Shown here: positions 53,561 to 64,000 of the stretch, piece after piece
Position numbering within the stretch: the first letter of the stretch is position 1
How the letters are laid out: each line of letters starts with the position of its first letter
Source of the DNA: Centroberyx gerrardi
Lineage: Eukaryota; Chordata; Actinopteri; Beryciformes; Berycidae
DNA: 64,000 nucleotides
Reading direction: 5' to 3'
Assembly (NCBI RefSeq): GCF_048128805.1
Contig: NC_136016.1
Location: 7,609,501-7,673,500, forward strand
The notes under the pieces: generated by a model
What the model was told of the DNA's origin: nothing
Seen by the model: the letters and a program-made list of their open reading frames with translations, nothing else
Databases searched by the model: none
Translations under genes and position numbers: made by a program

Positions 53561-53953
53561 AAAGTGGGCCGACCGAACGACATTGAGATCCTTACGGCCC
53601 TGCTGCACTACAGCCATCGGCCATCAACCGTCAAAGGAATGATTCCTTTAAAAGCACTGAAAGATGCTCCACTGCTCGCATTGCATTCGTGTTGCGTTGT
53701 GGCCGATGGCTACGTCCAAGCTAAAAAATCACGAGGTTCAGTTCTCGGTGGCTGACGTACGCGTTCTCCCTCACTGGAATAAAGAGAAATAAAGTTGATA
53801 TTGGTTGTTTTCTGGTGTATCCATTCACCACCCCTGCTGTGGCGGGGATAAAAATGAGTGGACTGTGGAGAGTCTGTGTTGTCTGTCTCAGACAAATAAT
53901 TAAAGTGGATTGGAAAGAATTAAATCCAAGTTGCATCAATCAGTAATCATGGA

Positions 53954-54001
<48 letters not shown>

Positions 54002-54013
54002 TGTGTGTGTGTG
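53954..54013. repeat. (GT)n microsatellite
   Basis: Long GT run with one TA interruption, trailing into GTCTGTCTGCCTGT units. Confidence 0.97.
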
Positions 54014-57000
54014 CACACGCTTGTCTGTCTGCCTGTGTATGCGTTTGTGTGTCTGCGTGTGTGTGCATACTGTGTGTGCAAGTTATTGAGTGCAGAGTGC
54101 AAAATACATTTCCACCTCTTTTATCCCTCAAAGAACTGGAGGCTTTCTTTAAGTAGGAAGTAAGGTCCACTCTGAAACTGCACATAATTCAGGACGTGCA
54201 AAACAGCATTCCTAGGAGGATTGAGGCTACTCTGATGGCAAATAAGGCCCCACACCTAGGCACTTAAAGGTGACCTAGATTGTGCCAATTAACCAGGTGG
54301 CCCCTCTCCTTTATATTATTCCTGGTGGTATTACCGGTGCGATAAAGGTTCCTCCTTTGACAACAGCTACATAAAAACAGTCAGTAAAACCCACAATGAA
54401 ATTTCTATTTCTATTTCTATTACTTTCTATGTCCTATGACACTATCTATAAGCACCCATAGGGATTTGTAAGTGGTTATAAATCTCATTATGCAAGTATT
54501 TGTATAGAATGTTTATAATGTTTCATATTTAAATGAACATTTAACATCAAATTAATTAATCACTTCATATTTTTAGATGCCTCATGAATCTAGAAAGTGA
54601 CTCACTTACATACAGTCATTCATTCATCTATTCATTCATTCATTCATTCATTCATTCATTCATTCACTCACTCACTCACTGTTACCCAATCTGCCCCTAG
54701 TGGCCGTTAGGAGGCATTGCAGTGTTTACAGAGAACACACTGAACCAGGATCATTCACTCACCTCCTCTTCGCAATACTGCTTAACTGTGTAGGGTTAAG
54801 GATTAATTGAGGGTTAATTGATCCTTGTGTCCTTGTTAATTGGTCTGTTAATTAATCAACCATAATTAATCACTTAACTAGTCTATAACTTACAGAAGAG
54901 GATTAGGGCCACATGTGAGAAATGTATTTGAGTTCTGAGATTAGTTTTAGGAACCGCTCTCATCAATCAGTTTTTGATATTAAAAGTTACATTTTTGGGA
55001 ACATTGCCTTGCTAGCATAGTAAATTCCCTAGGTGGGGAAATGCTTTGAGTGGATCACTCTACTTAAAGCAAACAAAAAGTGGTTTATAAAGCTTTATAA
55101 TACCCTACAAACATGGGGTCACAATGCTATAAATACAGTATATAAGCTATAAAGGGATTGTCTACTGTATTCCTACAGCTACTAGGTACATATTTTTGAG
55201 CTAGTGACTCACACAGTCACTGCATTCTATTAAAACCATATGACTCTCAGCAGTAGAGTCTAGACTGTCTAGCACCCGAGGCTATTCTTTTTATCTAGCC
55301 TACTTTTCATCTGACATATTTGCATTAAACCAAGAGGTCTCAAAAAGAAAACTATTAGCACTTCCAATGAAGTTCAACCTTTGTTCATCTGCTTAGATTT
55401 TGGATTAGACATTACTATGCTAGAAATAGATGTCACAGCACAATTATTGGGCTGTTTTTCTACCCGCGCAGTTATTTATCCGCACTTATCCCATCGAAGG
55501 GTGGAGTGAAAGGAGAATCTCGCACAGCTCAGTCACTCATTCTCTTACTCAAGGAGGAGAGGGGGGGCGTTTCATTCTGGACTTTCTCTGATATTGAAAT
55601 GCATTAATTGGTTTTCCCATAGTGAGTGATGACCCAGAAAATGGCTGAGAGCAGGCTGGAGAAATCATAAAAAAAGTAAATAGCAGAGAGAGAGAGAGAT
55701 AAAGAATTTTGTTAGTGTTTTAGTGTCACATGATGGTCTAAATGCTGTTTCAGATGCTTTTCTGTCCCGCCAAGAGTAAAGTTCTTGGGGAAGCACTGAA
55801 TCCTTGCAGTGTTATATAATATTGGCACAAAATATTGATCAGCAGGTTTAATACAATATCAGTATTGGTATTTGCCCTCTAAAAAACATATTGGTTGATC
55901 CCTACTGTTTACATGCTTGGGGCTTATCATGCCAAATTTTCATTTTGAGCTTCAGCTAAGGTTGAAACTAAGGCATTGCATATAGCTGCATGTTATATAA
56001 GCCTATCCAGTGTTTGTCTTTTGCTATTTCATGTGCTTTTTTTGCACTTATTCAGCTGGAATAAATGTTCACCTTTTGCATCTAAGGTGCTTCCAATCTC
56101 TTTATTTTGTTCATTCTGGGCTAAGTGGAGCTTCTAATATGTAAGTCAGATGTATAAAACCTAAATTCCACACTAAACATCTGTACATGTATAACAGTAG
56201 GGGGAAAAATTGTCTGAGATTTATACCATTGTGCATATACCATTCCATATACCAAGTCTCAAGCTGTAAAGCATCATTAAATTATGGCAGGAACACGTTT
56301 CATGTTCACACCTTCTGAGCTCTCAAAGCCAGCCATGGTTTGCTGAAACATCCTGCATTGTTTTGCATTCCTCATTTAACTCCCTCATTCTTAAAAATCA
56401 AAGCCAATAACATTGCAGTGGTGGGCACAGACAAGCAAAGGCAACTTTGCTGACTTTGAATGTGAACATTATTGCTGAGGTTGTCCCTGACCCCATACAA
56501 AAGAGGGCTTAAATGAAATAATCTCTTCATTTGAATGGAATATGCAAGTACTTCCTAGAAATACAAGGACATCAGTAAATATATGGTCTACACAAACTTA
56601 ACAGGAATTCAGCACACAATATATGACTTTTTCATGAGTTCTTTCATTACATTCAGATCACAAGTATAACGCAAGCTCTAGTCGGTCTGGACATGTAAAT
56701 GCAGTGTGTAAATGAATTTGTACAGAGTGCCATTGTGTAAGGATGCTATTCTTTCTTGTTGAGTTCAGGTTTCTAAGCAACAAAGGAAACACTGAGCATT
56801 AAGCACCGAAGGATTTGAGCAGGCAGCTGTTTACTGAGGTACGGTAGTTCTTTCATGGTTTTCTTTAACTCTGGAATTTATTTCTTTGGAGATTTTTCCC
56901 AATAGAACACCAAACCTAACTTTCTTGAACATATTTGAAATGTATTTATTTGGTTGTTTGCACTCTTGAATGAAACTTTGAGCATGCTTTATCTTGCTCT

Positions 57001-57168
57001 TTGTTAGTTCCCCAAGTGTTTTCAGCCTGTATGGCCACAGTACAGTATATACTTATTGACTCTGTAACTTCAGATTTCCAATTGCAGGAGCCTGGAATAT
57101 TAAATATAAAGTATATTTCTATCGCATCACTTAACAAGGGGGAGTCTGATTTGTTTTCAATTTTTCAG
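54014..57168. other. Intergenic upstream of tbata
   Basis: Contains an ATTTCT repeat near 54,400-54,422, an ATTC/ACTC tetranucleotide array at 54,615-54,680, a CTCF-like word CCCCTAGTGGCCG at 54,694-54,706 and a possible X-box at 56,769-56,781. A non-coding first exon of tbata may lie near 56.7-56.85 kb but cannot be proven. No other gene was recognised. Confidence 0.45.
54615..54680. repeat. (ATTC)n-(ACTC)n tetranucleotide array
   Basis: About ten ATTC units with one ATCT variant, followed by about four ACTC units. Confidence 0.95.
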
Positions 57169-57202
57169 ATTCAGACAAAACATATAGTTCTCATGCCCTG
57201 AT
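57169..57202 (+). other. tbata: tbata 5' UTR part of first coding exon
   Basis: Follows a strong pyrimidine-rich acceptor ending at 57,168, which implies at least one upstream non-coding exon. It contains a two-codon upstream frame (ATG CCC TGA, 57,193-57,201) ending one base before the main ATG. Confidence 0.6.
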
Positions 57203-60200
57203 ATGTCGAGAACACTCAGTCCAGACTCCCAGATGACCACAGGAGAGAGGGGCATTAATTATGCCAATCAAGTGCCATTTACCACTGAATGGACCAAGAT
57301 GGTGCCTAAAAGCAGTCCGCGTTTTGGTGCCTTGAGTCACCACTCTTTCTTCTCCCGGCACAACCCTCATCCACACCGAGTGACACATATTCAAGGTGAG
57401 CAGGCACAAGATTCTGGACAGAGAGGAATTATGTAGTCTGTCTATGGTCAAGCAATAATGAATATGTGATGAAGATGTGATTGGTGAAAGAAAATTTCAT
57501 TTCCATCACTGCAGGCTACATATAATTACAATAGCTTCAAATGCCCTCTGTCATCAGGGCAGTACAGATATCAGCAGGGTTCTTGTTCCATAACGTCTGT
57601 CATATATGATTTAAATGATCACCCTGTGCCAATAGATAGAACGTTACTGTGGGACTCTGCAGGGACTTAGCAGCAATGATTTCCATCACTCACTAGTTCC
57701 AATCTAGTTTCACAGTGTTTTTTTAAGTGTTTTTTTTATAGGCCGGATTACAGCTATGTTTAAGTAAAACCTTGTTCGAGCTCAGTTTGGTATCCTTGTG
57801 GCATTAGATAGTGCAATTAGTATTTAGTAACACAAATAACCTTCATCCAATGCTATATGAGCATTACGGCTGGCCTGGAGATGGCCCAATTAACAATTAA
57901 TAGGAGATTCACTTTGAATTCATTTAACACAAAAAGTGTTTGGATTTTGCATTTAAATTGGCTTTATTGCATGTAATGAAATCATTTCCAAACAAGAAAA
58001 AGGCCCATTATTTCCAGAAAGTCCTCCTGGGTAATGTCATCTTACCCATCATCTCCAGTTCATTCTTTATAATTCTCTAAATCAGTGTAACATGACACAT
58101 CAGGACAAACATGCAGGACAAACTTTCTATTTCAGGAGAAATTAATGAATGTTCACATATTCAGACTGAACTGTCCTAGGCAAAGAAAAAACATATTTCA
58201 AAGTTGAAATGAAATGATATTAACCTTTAATACAAGTTGATTTTGAATTGTTTACATTCAATGTTGTTTGGATTTTACAGGTATTCCTTTTTCTTTTTTT
58301 TAAAATAATCTATATTCCCATGGATAATATTTATCTCCATGTTGCCCAATCAACCAGTAAAATTTGCTCACTCTAACAACATTTTGAGAACCATCCATTT
58401 TCCCATATTCAAGGTGAAGTTGCACACAGGAAAGTAGTTTTAAAGACTGTGTAATGGTTATTGTGCAGGTGATCAGTTGCCAGGAGATTATTACACCAAA
58501 TTCCTCTGAACTGAGTTAAAAAAATATATAAGATTCATATACTGTACATGAAACAGCATGAGCAGCTGTGTGGCTCCAGGAGCAGCAATATGGCTTCATC
58601 AAAGACTTGAGTGTCTCACTGGCAAGAAAAATTGGATTCATCCCAGAGGTTCTGATGATGTAATGACCGTGACTCCCAGCAGGGGCTTTGCACGCTTATT
58701 TCCCCATGCTGGCACTATTTCTTCAGGCCTCGTCTTTGATAGTCCCACACTTCTGAAGCACTTTATGGTTAGACTTCAAGTGTGTAAGAGGAACTTTCAT
58801 ACCCTTAACACAGTAGGTGAGGAAACGCTGTGCCTTTCATTCTCCCACAGGACTGAACGGGAGGCCGGTGTGCATGGTGAATGATGATTGGTCTGTCACC
58901 ACATCATTATTTCCTCATCCACTTATTAAGAGCCAGGGATTCAGGTCAGCAGCTGGTGCACCTTTTGCCCTTCCACTTGGTCCAAATCTTTCTGGGGTCA
59001 ATAGTATCAAAAACAAATCAGGTATGTTCAAACACATACAGCCCATATGATTTCTTATGACATAAAAGGATCCTATTGAGATTCAGAAGAATAATTACAA
59101 TACCATATCTGGTTTTATCACAAGTACTTTTTCCTTTATATTTTACAGCACTTTTATCAGAAGCCTGGAGGGAGGAGCTTAAAGAACTGGCTGCAAAAGT
59201 CAATTTGTCCTCTCAAGCAAAAAAGGACAAAAAAGATGTATGTGGGCTGCTGTAATTCTGTTTCTCAGTGGTGTCCAAGGTTACTTCATGTGTTAATCAG
59301 ACTAAAGTGGACTTCACAAAGGGACATTCATGGGTTTGATCCAGTTACTCTTCTTTCTCTGTATTTTTCCCTAAAGCTAAAATATGCAACTTTTTTTTTA
59401 CATTAAAGTAACAATAAATAAATAGAATTATTCATTATTAGTCTGTGTCTGCCTGTGACCCTACGTGCTCATGCCTAAATCCCCCTGTTTGCCTGAAATT
59501 GGGTTTTCAATGATGTTTGGGACATTTTGATGGTGGTCATCAAGTGTAACAAAGACAACAACAAAAACTAAAAGACCGAGACGCCAACATGTGGCAGACA
59601 AAATCTGAAAAAACATGGGTGAATATTGCCATTGCTTTTTCTGTTGCAGACTGCCTGTGTTCGCTGTCTGCTTCTTCAACACACCTGTTGCTTTGCGGTT
59701 ACCTCAGGCTAGATGCTGTTTCTTCTGTTGTCTGAAGGTAGACCGCTCATCAAGATGAGTGACAAGTGCTGGAGTGTGAACTTGACCAACTGAGGGGGAG
59801 GAGGGTAGGACTAACAATACACTTCGTGCCTCAAGGCGAAAAGTTGCATATTGTAGCTTTATCTCTTTGGAATTGAAGTGTAGCCGGGCACAGTTTATCA
59901 CAATACTTGAGATGATTGCAAAAAGTTATATTGGGACATATTTTCAGACACTGTGTATGTTGTCCAGGACCAATCAGAAGAAGGATTTGGCCGCAGAAAG
60001 ACCCAGTACTCAGCTCAAACCGGGCGAATCATCCCTCCATCCACCAAGGCTTACCAGCGCAGATCCCATTCTCAACGCACGGCTTATCCTCAACCTTTCT
60101 ATGACCAAGAGCTCATGGTGATGTACTGCTGTGCTCCTCCTCCACTCTTCTGCTATTCCATCTCTGTTGAAGGGAACTCAATTTCCATATTATTTAGGGT

Positions 60201-62240
60201 AGTTTGGGGTTGAAACGATGGAGGCACAGTAACTTTTAATGACTGTGTTTTATTCCAGATAAGGAGGGTTAGGGTCTCTTGTGATCTGTATGTAGGCTAG
60301 TGGAAGAACAACATGGATAAAAAAAATAAAAAGTATCTCTAATTAAGTATGTTGAATGGCATATATAAAAATTCTCCAGAGAAAGAGACAACTTCTGAGT
60401 TCATTTAACTTCTGAGTTCATTTTAAAGTGACACAGTTTTTGCATTTGCATATTCAGTGCATGCAGCACAGCTCTGTCAACAGGCTTCTTGACATTTAGA
60501 ACGATTTCACAAATAATGTGTATGTCAACTATACATGCCGGATGGTTTGCAAGCTAATGTGACGCTGGTCCTGTTCTTCTCTTGTCAGGTGTTGGAGCTG
60601 CTTTGTCAGATCCTGCAGACAGATTCCTTATCTCTGGTCCAGCAGTGGCTTCTGCTTTCAGGCCAAAGAGGTAAAAGTCACCTCACACATTCCACATAAT
60701 GTGTCGGGTGACTTTGTGCACTAAGACACCAACACTAAGACTAATTATGCATTTTAGCATCAATAAGTCATTACAACAGTCATTTGGATACATTAGCATA
60801 ATTACCGTGAAACAACTGAAACAACTGAGACCATTGCCCAGAAGACTGTCAGCCTCTACCGGCATCTACACTGAATTTTACAGTGTGTGCCAACAGGTCG
60901 GATTTTCCGGGAAATCTGCTAGATTGCTTTCCAGCACAAAGGGACAGACCCTAATTACACACAAGGAAAATCTCCCAAGATAAACCTTAGTAGGAAAAAC
61001 TTGGAAGAAACCTCGGGCGGGCTGAGGCAAAGAGCAATTCTTTTTTTCAGAAACTTGTTCCATTCCAAAACTAGTCGCATCTGAGAATCATAGCAATCTT
61101 CTGCTCCACAGAGAAGGACCTGGTGATGGGGATGATCCAGCAGGCTTTGGAGGGTATTGACCGCTCAGGCCATCAGCAGAGCTTTGGGCAGGTCCAGGCT
61201 CTTCATACCTGTGCCTCTCTGCCTGTACAAGGCCCTTCATTCGGCCAGTCATGGGGAAAGCCTCGGAGAACAAGGTCAGGGCGGTCTTCTATCTCTGGAA
61301 TGTCCATCTGCATGTGTGGAGCGTAGAAGTCACAGATACACTGTTTGTTTGCTTCCGCAGCTCATACCAAATGCAACGATCTTCCAGTGACGACAAACCA
61401 GGTAACTAAACGATATATTGATTTTCCCATTGTTATTTAATGTTTAACAGTTTTGTCCCTTTATCTATGGCCGACTAGACTACTTTCACGCCACTGGCCT
61501 TAAGTCCCATTTCACTTGCGTTAAACATGCAACTCAGAAATACCATCTGAGTTTATGTGTGTCCTTGATTTTGATGACAGCTCATTCCCTACATCGGTGC
61601 TAGAGGTCAAAACAGCCTCTCTGTTCCCCCCTTTCCTTTCTAACGTTATGAATGAATTTTTTTATCTGGTTTGCTGTATGCAGCCAGGTGGCTTTGACAT
61701 TTTCAAAGGCCTCAATTTGCTAGTCAAAGCAAATACTGTAGAAAAAAAAAAGCCTATTTAATGAAAAAGTGTTATGTTTATTGATCTTTCCTTTATCTAG
61801 TAGTGGACTTTCTTTGCAAGGACTGTAGTTATGAATCCCTCATGTATTCATGTCAAGTTTCAAGTGAAGTCTTGTTTATGTATAGCCCAGTATTGCAAAG
61901 CATGCCTCAAAGGGCTTCACAAAATAAAAAAAGATAAAAACAGTGCTCATAAAATGAAAACAATAAAAAGTATATACTATCTGCTCACATGAAGGTGGTG
62001 AATAAACCAACACAGTAAACTGTATCTTCTTTGCACTGAACATTGGTAGCCAGAATACTGCCTGAGCAGAGTATAACTTTGCATAAGTGTATAGCATGAT
62101 AACTCTTCATTTTGTGTTTCCTGCATCTCTAACCTGAGTGCTCTCTTGCAGAGAGGATTGGAGATGCAGAGGTCCTTGAAGTCCATGGAGCTCAGCATCA
62201 TCCTCAAGATGATCCACTCCAGCACGTTGATAGTATATAG
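57203..62240 (+). CDS. tbata: Thymus, brain and testes-associated protein (TBATA/SPATIAL)
   Basis: Intracellular protein reported from thymic stroma, neurons and male germ cells in mammals; its biochemical activity is poorly known. Eight coding exons give 325 aa (human 351): 57203-57395, 58851-59021, 59149-59237, 59968-60117, 60589-60670, 61112-61274, 61361-61401, 62152-62240. All phases agree with GT-AG introns. Diagnostic matches to human TBATA are LSHHSFFSRHNPHPHRVTHIQ at about residues 44-64, then NGRPVCMV, SEAWREELKELAAKV, YSAQTGRIIPPSTKA, DQELMVLELLCQILQTD, EKDLVMGMIQQAL and the C-terminal IGDAEVLEVHGAQ. The start is the first in-frame ATG after an in-frame TAG in the same exon, which opens at the acceptor TTTTTCAG (57,161-57,168). 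The long N-terminal region of mammalian TBATA is largely absent. The gene is intact. Confidence 0.93.
59374..59859. mobile_element. MITE-like element, TA-flanked (tbata intron 3)
   Basis: Left end AAGCTAAAATATGCAACTTT and right end (reverse complement) AAGCTACAATATGCAACTTT form inverted termini with one mismatch in 20. TA flanks both ends (59,372-59,373 and 59,860-59,861). The element is 486 bp and has no transposase frame. It is a third, different TA-target family in this window. Confidence 0.85.
61865..61990. mobile_element. Dispersed repeat fragment (tbata intron 7)
   Basis: TTTATGTATAGCCCAGTATT is followed by CCTCAAAGGGCTTCACA and an A-rich tail with AAAACA units. It is related in layout to the element at 30.4 kb. 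The family is recalled as common in fish but not named. Confidence 0.5.
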
Positions 62241-62880
62241 ATTTCTCTTCCCATCTTTGTACAGATGGCCATATTTAGCTTTTCTTATTACAAGGAATAG
62301 TAACAAGGAGTATACAAGTTGATAGGTTCCCTTATTATCAGTGTGTTTTAAATAGCGACAAAAAGCCTGTGCTTGTATTCAGAAAAATCACGTATGCTTT
62401 CTTAGGTTTTATTTAGAATACTTTATTTGTAGATGTTTATTAACACAAGCCAAGGGAATGGGATGATTTGGCCACTGTATGAATTATTTTTACATATAAG
62501 ATAAGAGCCGTCTGAAACATCATGATTATGTTTTGAGCACGAAAAGCAGTGCAACTGTTGTTTGCAGGTATATAAAAGCTAAACCTCATCACAGATATGT
62601 TTATGTACCATTATGTGATTCAACCTGAGTTTTGGTGTCTGCAAAAAATAATTTGTTTTTTTTTGTGCACCTAAACAAAATGTGAAATCATTAAAAGTGG
62701 TTTGCCTAGAAGCTTTTGGATTATATCTGGATGTTGTGCTCTGACTTATGCATTTTATATGACACAGGGCAAGTTCTGTGGATGCACTTACATTATACAT
62801 AATTTAAGCCAAATAGTTTGGAGTTCATGATAGAGATATTTGGGTCATATTCCACCAAAAAGTTTTTCCTCACAGCACTC
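62241..62880 (+). other. tbata: tbata 3' UTR and flank
   Basis: Begins after the TAG at 62,238-62,240. No AATAAA is seen; an ATTAAA variant at 62,690-62,695 is the best polyadenylation candidate, which would give a 3' UTR of about 460 nt. Confidence 0.4.
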
Positions 62881-64000
62881 AGCAGGGTTAGGCCCGTTAT
62901 AGTTTGGAATTTTTCATGAGTTTATATTTTTATATAGTCTAAAAAAACTTTTAAAAAGTTTTAATTTGTTTTTGGTGTGCGTTTGGTAGTTTTAGTGTAG
63001 CCTAATTTTATTTTATTTTTTACAAATGTTTAGTTTTAGTTTAGGTTTTATTTAGTTTCCGTTCTAGTTTTAGTATTTTTTCTGGGGTTGGTGGGCTATT
63101 TTTTAAAGGTATGATGATAGAAGTTCAAAACAGGTATCTTGTATATGTTTAGAAGGTGTTGTGTAATACAGATAACAAATGATAAATTATTTTTTAAATT
63201 AATTTTTCAATGCATCCTCAACTAACTTTCATTCTGCACAAATGAAATGCACCAGCAGATTCAACAGCAAACTGAATTCAGACCATTTAGCACAAAATAA
63301 TCCCAAACAAGGCCTAACAAGTAGGACTACAGGACAGCGCCATCTAGTGGCGTACCTAGGCCAAAGGTTTGGAACTGAAAATTAATTCTCTATTTTACCT
63401 GCACATAAACAAAAAGACAAAAACTGAAAACATTTAACATATGTTTTTATTTTATTTTAGTTAGTTTTATCAATAGAGATCGTTTTAGTTTAGTTTTTGT
63501 TTCTCCTTTTTATTTTTATTTCAGTTTACGACAACATTTTTTCACACCACGTTTTTTAGTTCATAACAAGGGTGCTAGTGCTTTCTAGGCGCCTGGGTGG
63601 TGGGGTGGGTACAGGGTGAGGTTTGCATGATTGGAGTGAAACTACTTTGACTTTAAAAACTCCACCTGTTAACACCAAAGTGCTGTGGCAGCACAGTGTT
63701 GTAGCATAACTAAGAGAATCGCTGAACAAAACATTTAATTGGCTTAACCACTACAGTTAGAAAATCAGCAAGCTACTGCCTGATATGTGGATGTACAGCT
63801 CACCAGCCTCCAGTTGGTTTATGCTTGTTTGGCATCTACCATACTGCAGTGTGCATTGCAAAAAGTGTCACACACGAACAAATGAACAAACACTCAGAGC
63901 CCGGCTCTTATAGAGGTGCTGCTCCAAGGCATCTAATAACAACCTCGGCTGTCAGCAGTCTCTCTCCATTTGGGTATATCAACAACTATGTACTTTTCCA
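62881..64000. other. Intergenic, T-rich repetitive DNA
   Basis: Between about 62,920 and 63,540 the strand is rich in TTTTAGTTTAG-type words, a degenerate repeat interrupted by unique DNA. A strong CTCF-like word CGCCATCTAGTGGCG sits at 63,338-63,352. No gene was recognised to the end of the window. Confidence 0.5.

Noticed and set aside
58558..58884. 108-codon frame just before and overlapping tbata exon 2
   Set aside because: It is in a different frame from the tbata exon, lacks any recognisable domain and lies mainly in the intron.

Overview
The window looks like nuclear DNA from a ray-finned (teleost) fish. The evidence is compact vertebrate-style split genes with GT-AG introns, very dense CA/GT, GA and tetranucleotide microsatellites, and several repeat families with fish-like structure: two copies of a tRNA-type SINE sharing one core, one hAT-type element and three TA-flanked MITE-like elements. 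The species cannot be named from the sequence alone. Gene identities come from reading spliced exons against remembered vertebrate proteins; no database search was run.

Layout. Bases 1 to about 20,500 are a gene-poor block with no convincing protein-coding exon. It holds microsatellites, one SINE, a GC-rich patch and several AT/POU-motif-rich blocks that read like conserved non-coding elements. From 20,516 to 38,497 (+) lies a complete RNA polymerase III largest-subunit gene, polr3a. It has 31 coding exons and 1,390 codons, with every splice phase consistent. After its 3' UTR comes an intergenic stretch with a tandemly duplicated open segment (39.7-40.1 kb) and a complete hAT-type non-autonomous element (43,944-44,939) with 8-bp target-site duplications. 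From 51,154 down to 45,050 (-) is a complete QRFP/26RFa receptor-type GPCR in six coding exons (438 aa), converging on polr3a; its introns carry a SINE and two MITE-like elements. From 57,203 to 62,240 (+) is a complete tbata (spatial/C10orf27) gene in eight coding exons (325 aa), with a third MITE-like element in its third coding intron. The last 1.8 kb is T-rich repetitive intergenic DNA.

The three genes do not form a pathway. polr3a is a housekeeping transcription enzyme, the GPCR is a neuropeptide receptor, and tbata is a tissue-specific (thymus, brain, testis) protein. Their adjacency is of synteny interest: human POLR3A and TBATA both lie on 10q22, whereas human QRFPR lies on 4q27. The receptor may therefore be a QRFPR paralogue lost from, or moved in, the human lineage.

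No clearly new biological system was found. The best leads are two unexplained splice-flanked short open segments between the receptor and tbata (one ending in an ITIM-like tail), a 19-bp hairpin in polr3a intron 14, a GC-AG intron 3 in polr3a, the internally duplicated open reading frame at 39.7 kb, and the intact transposon-derived elements.
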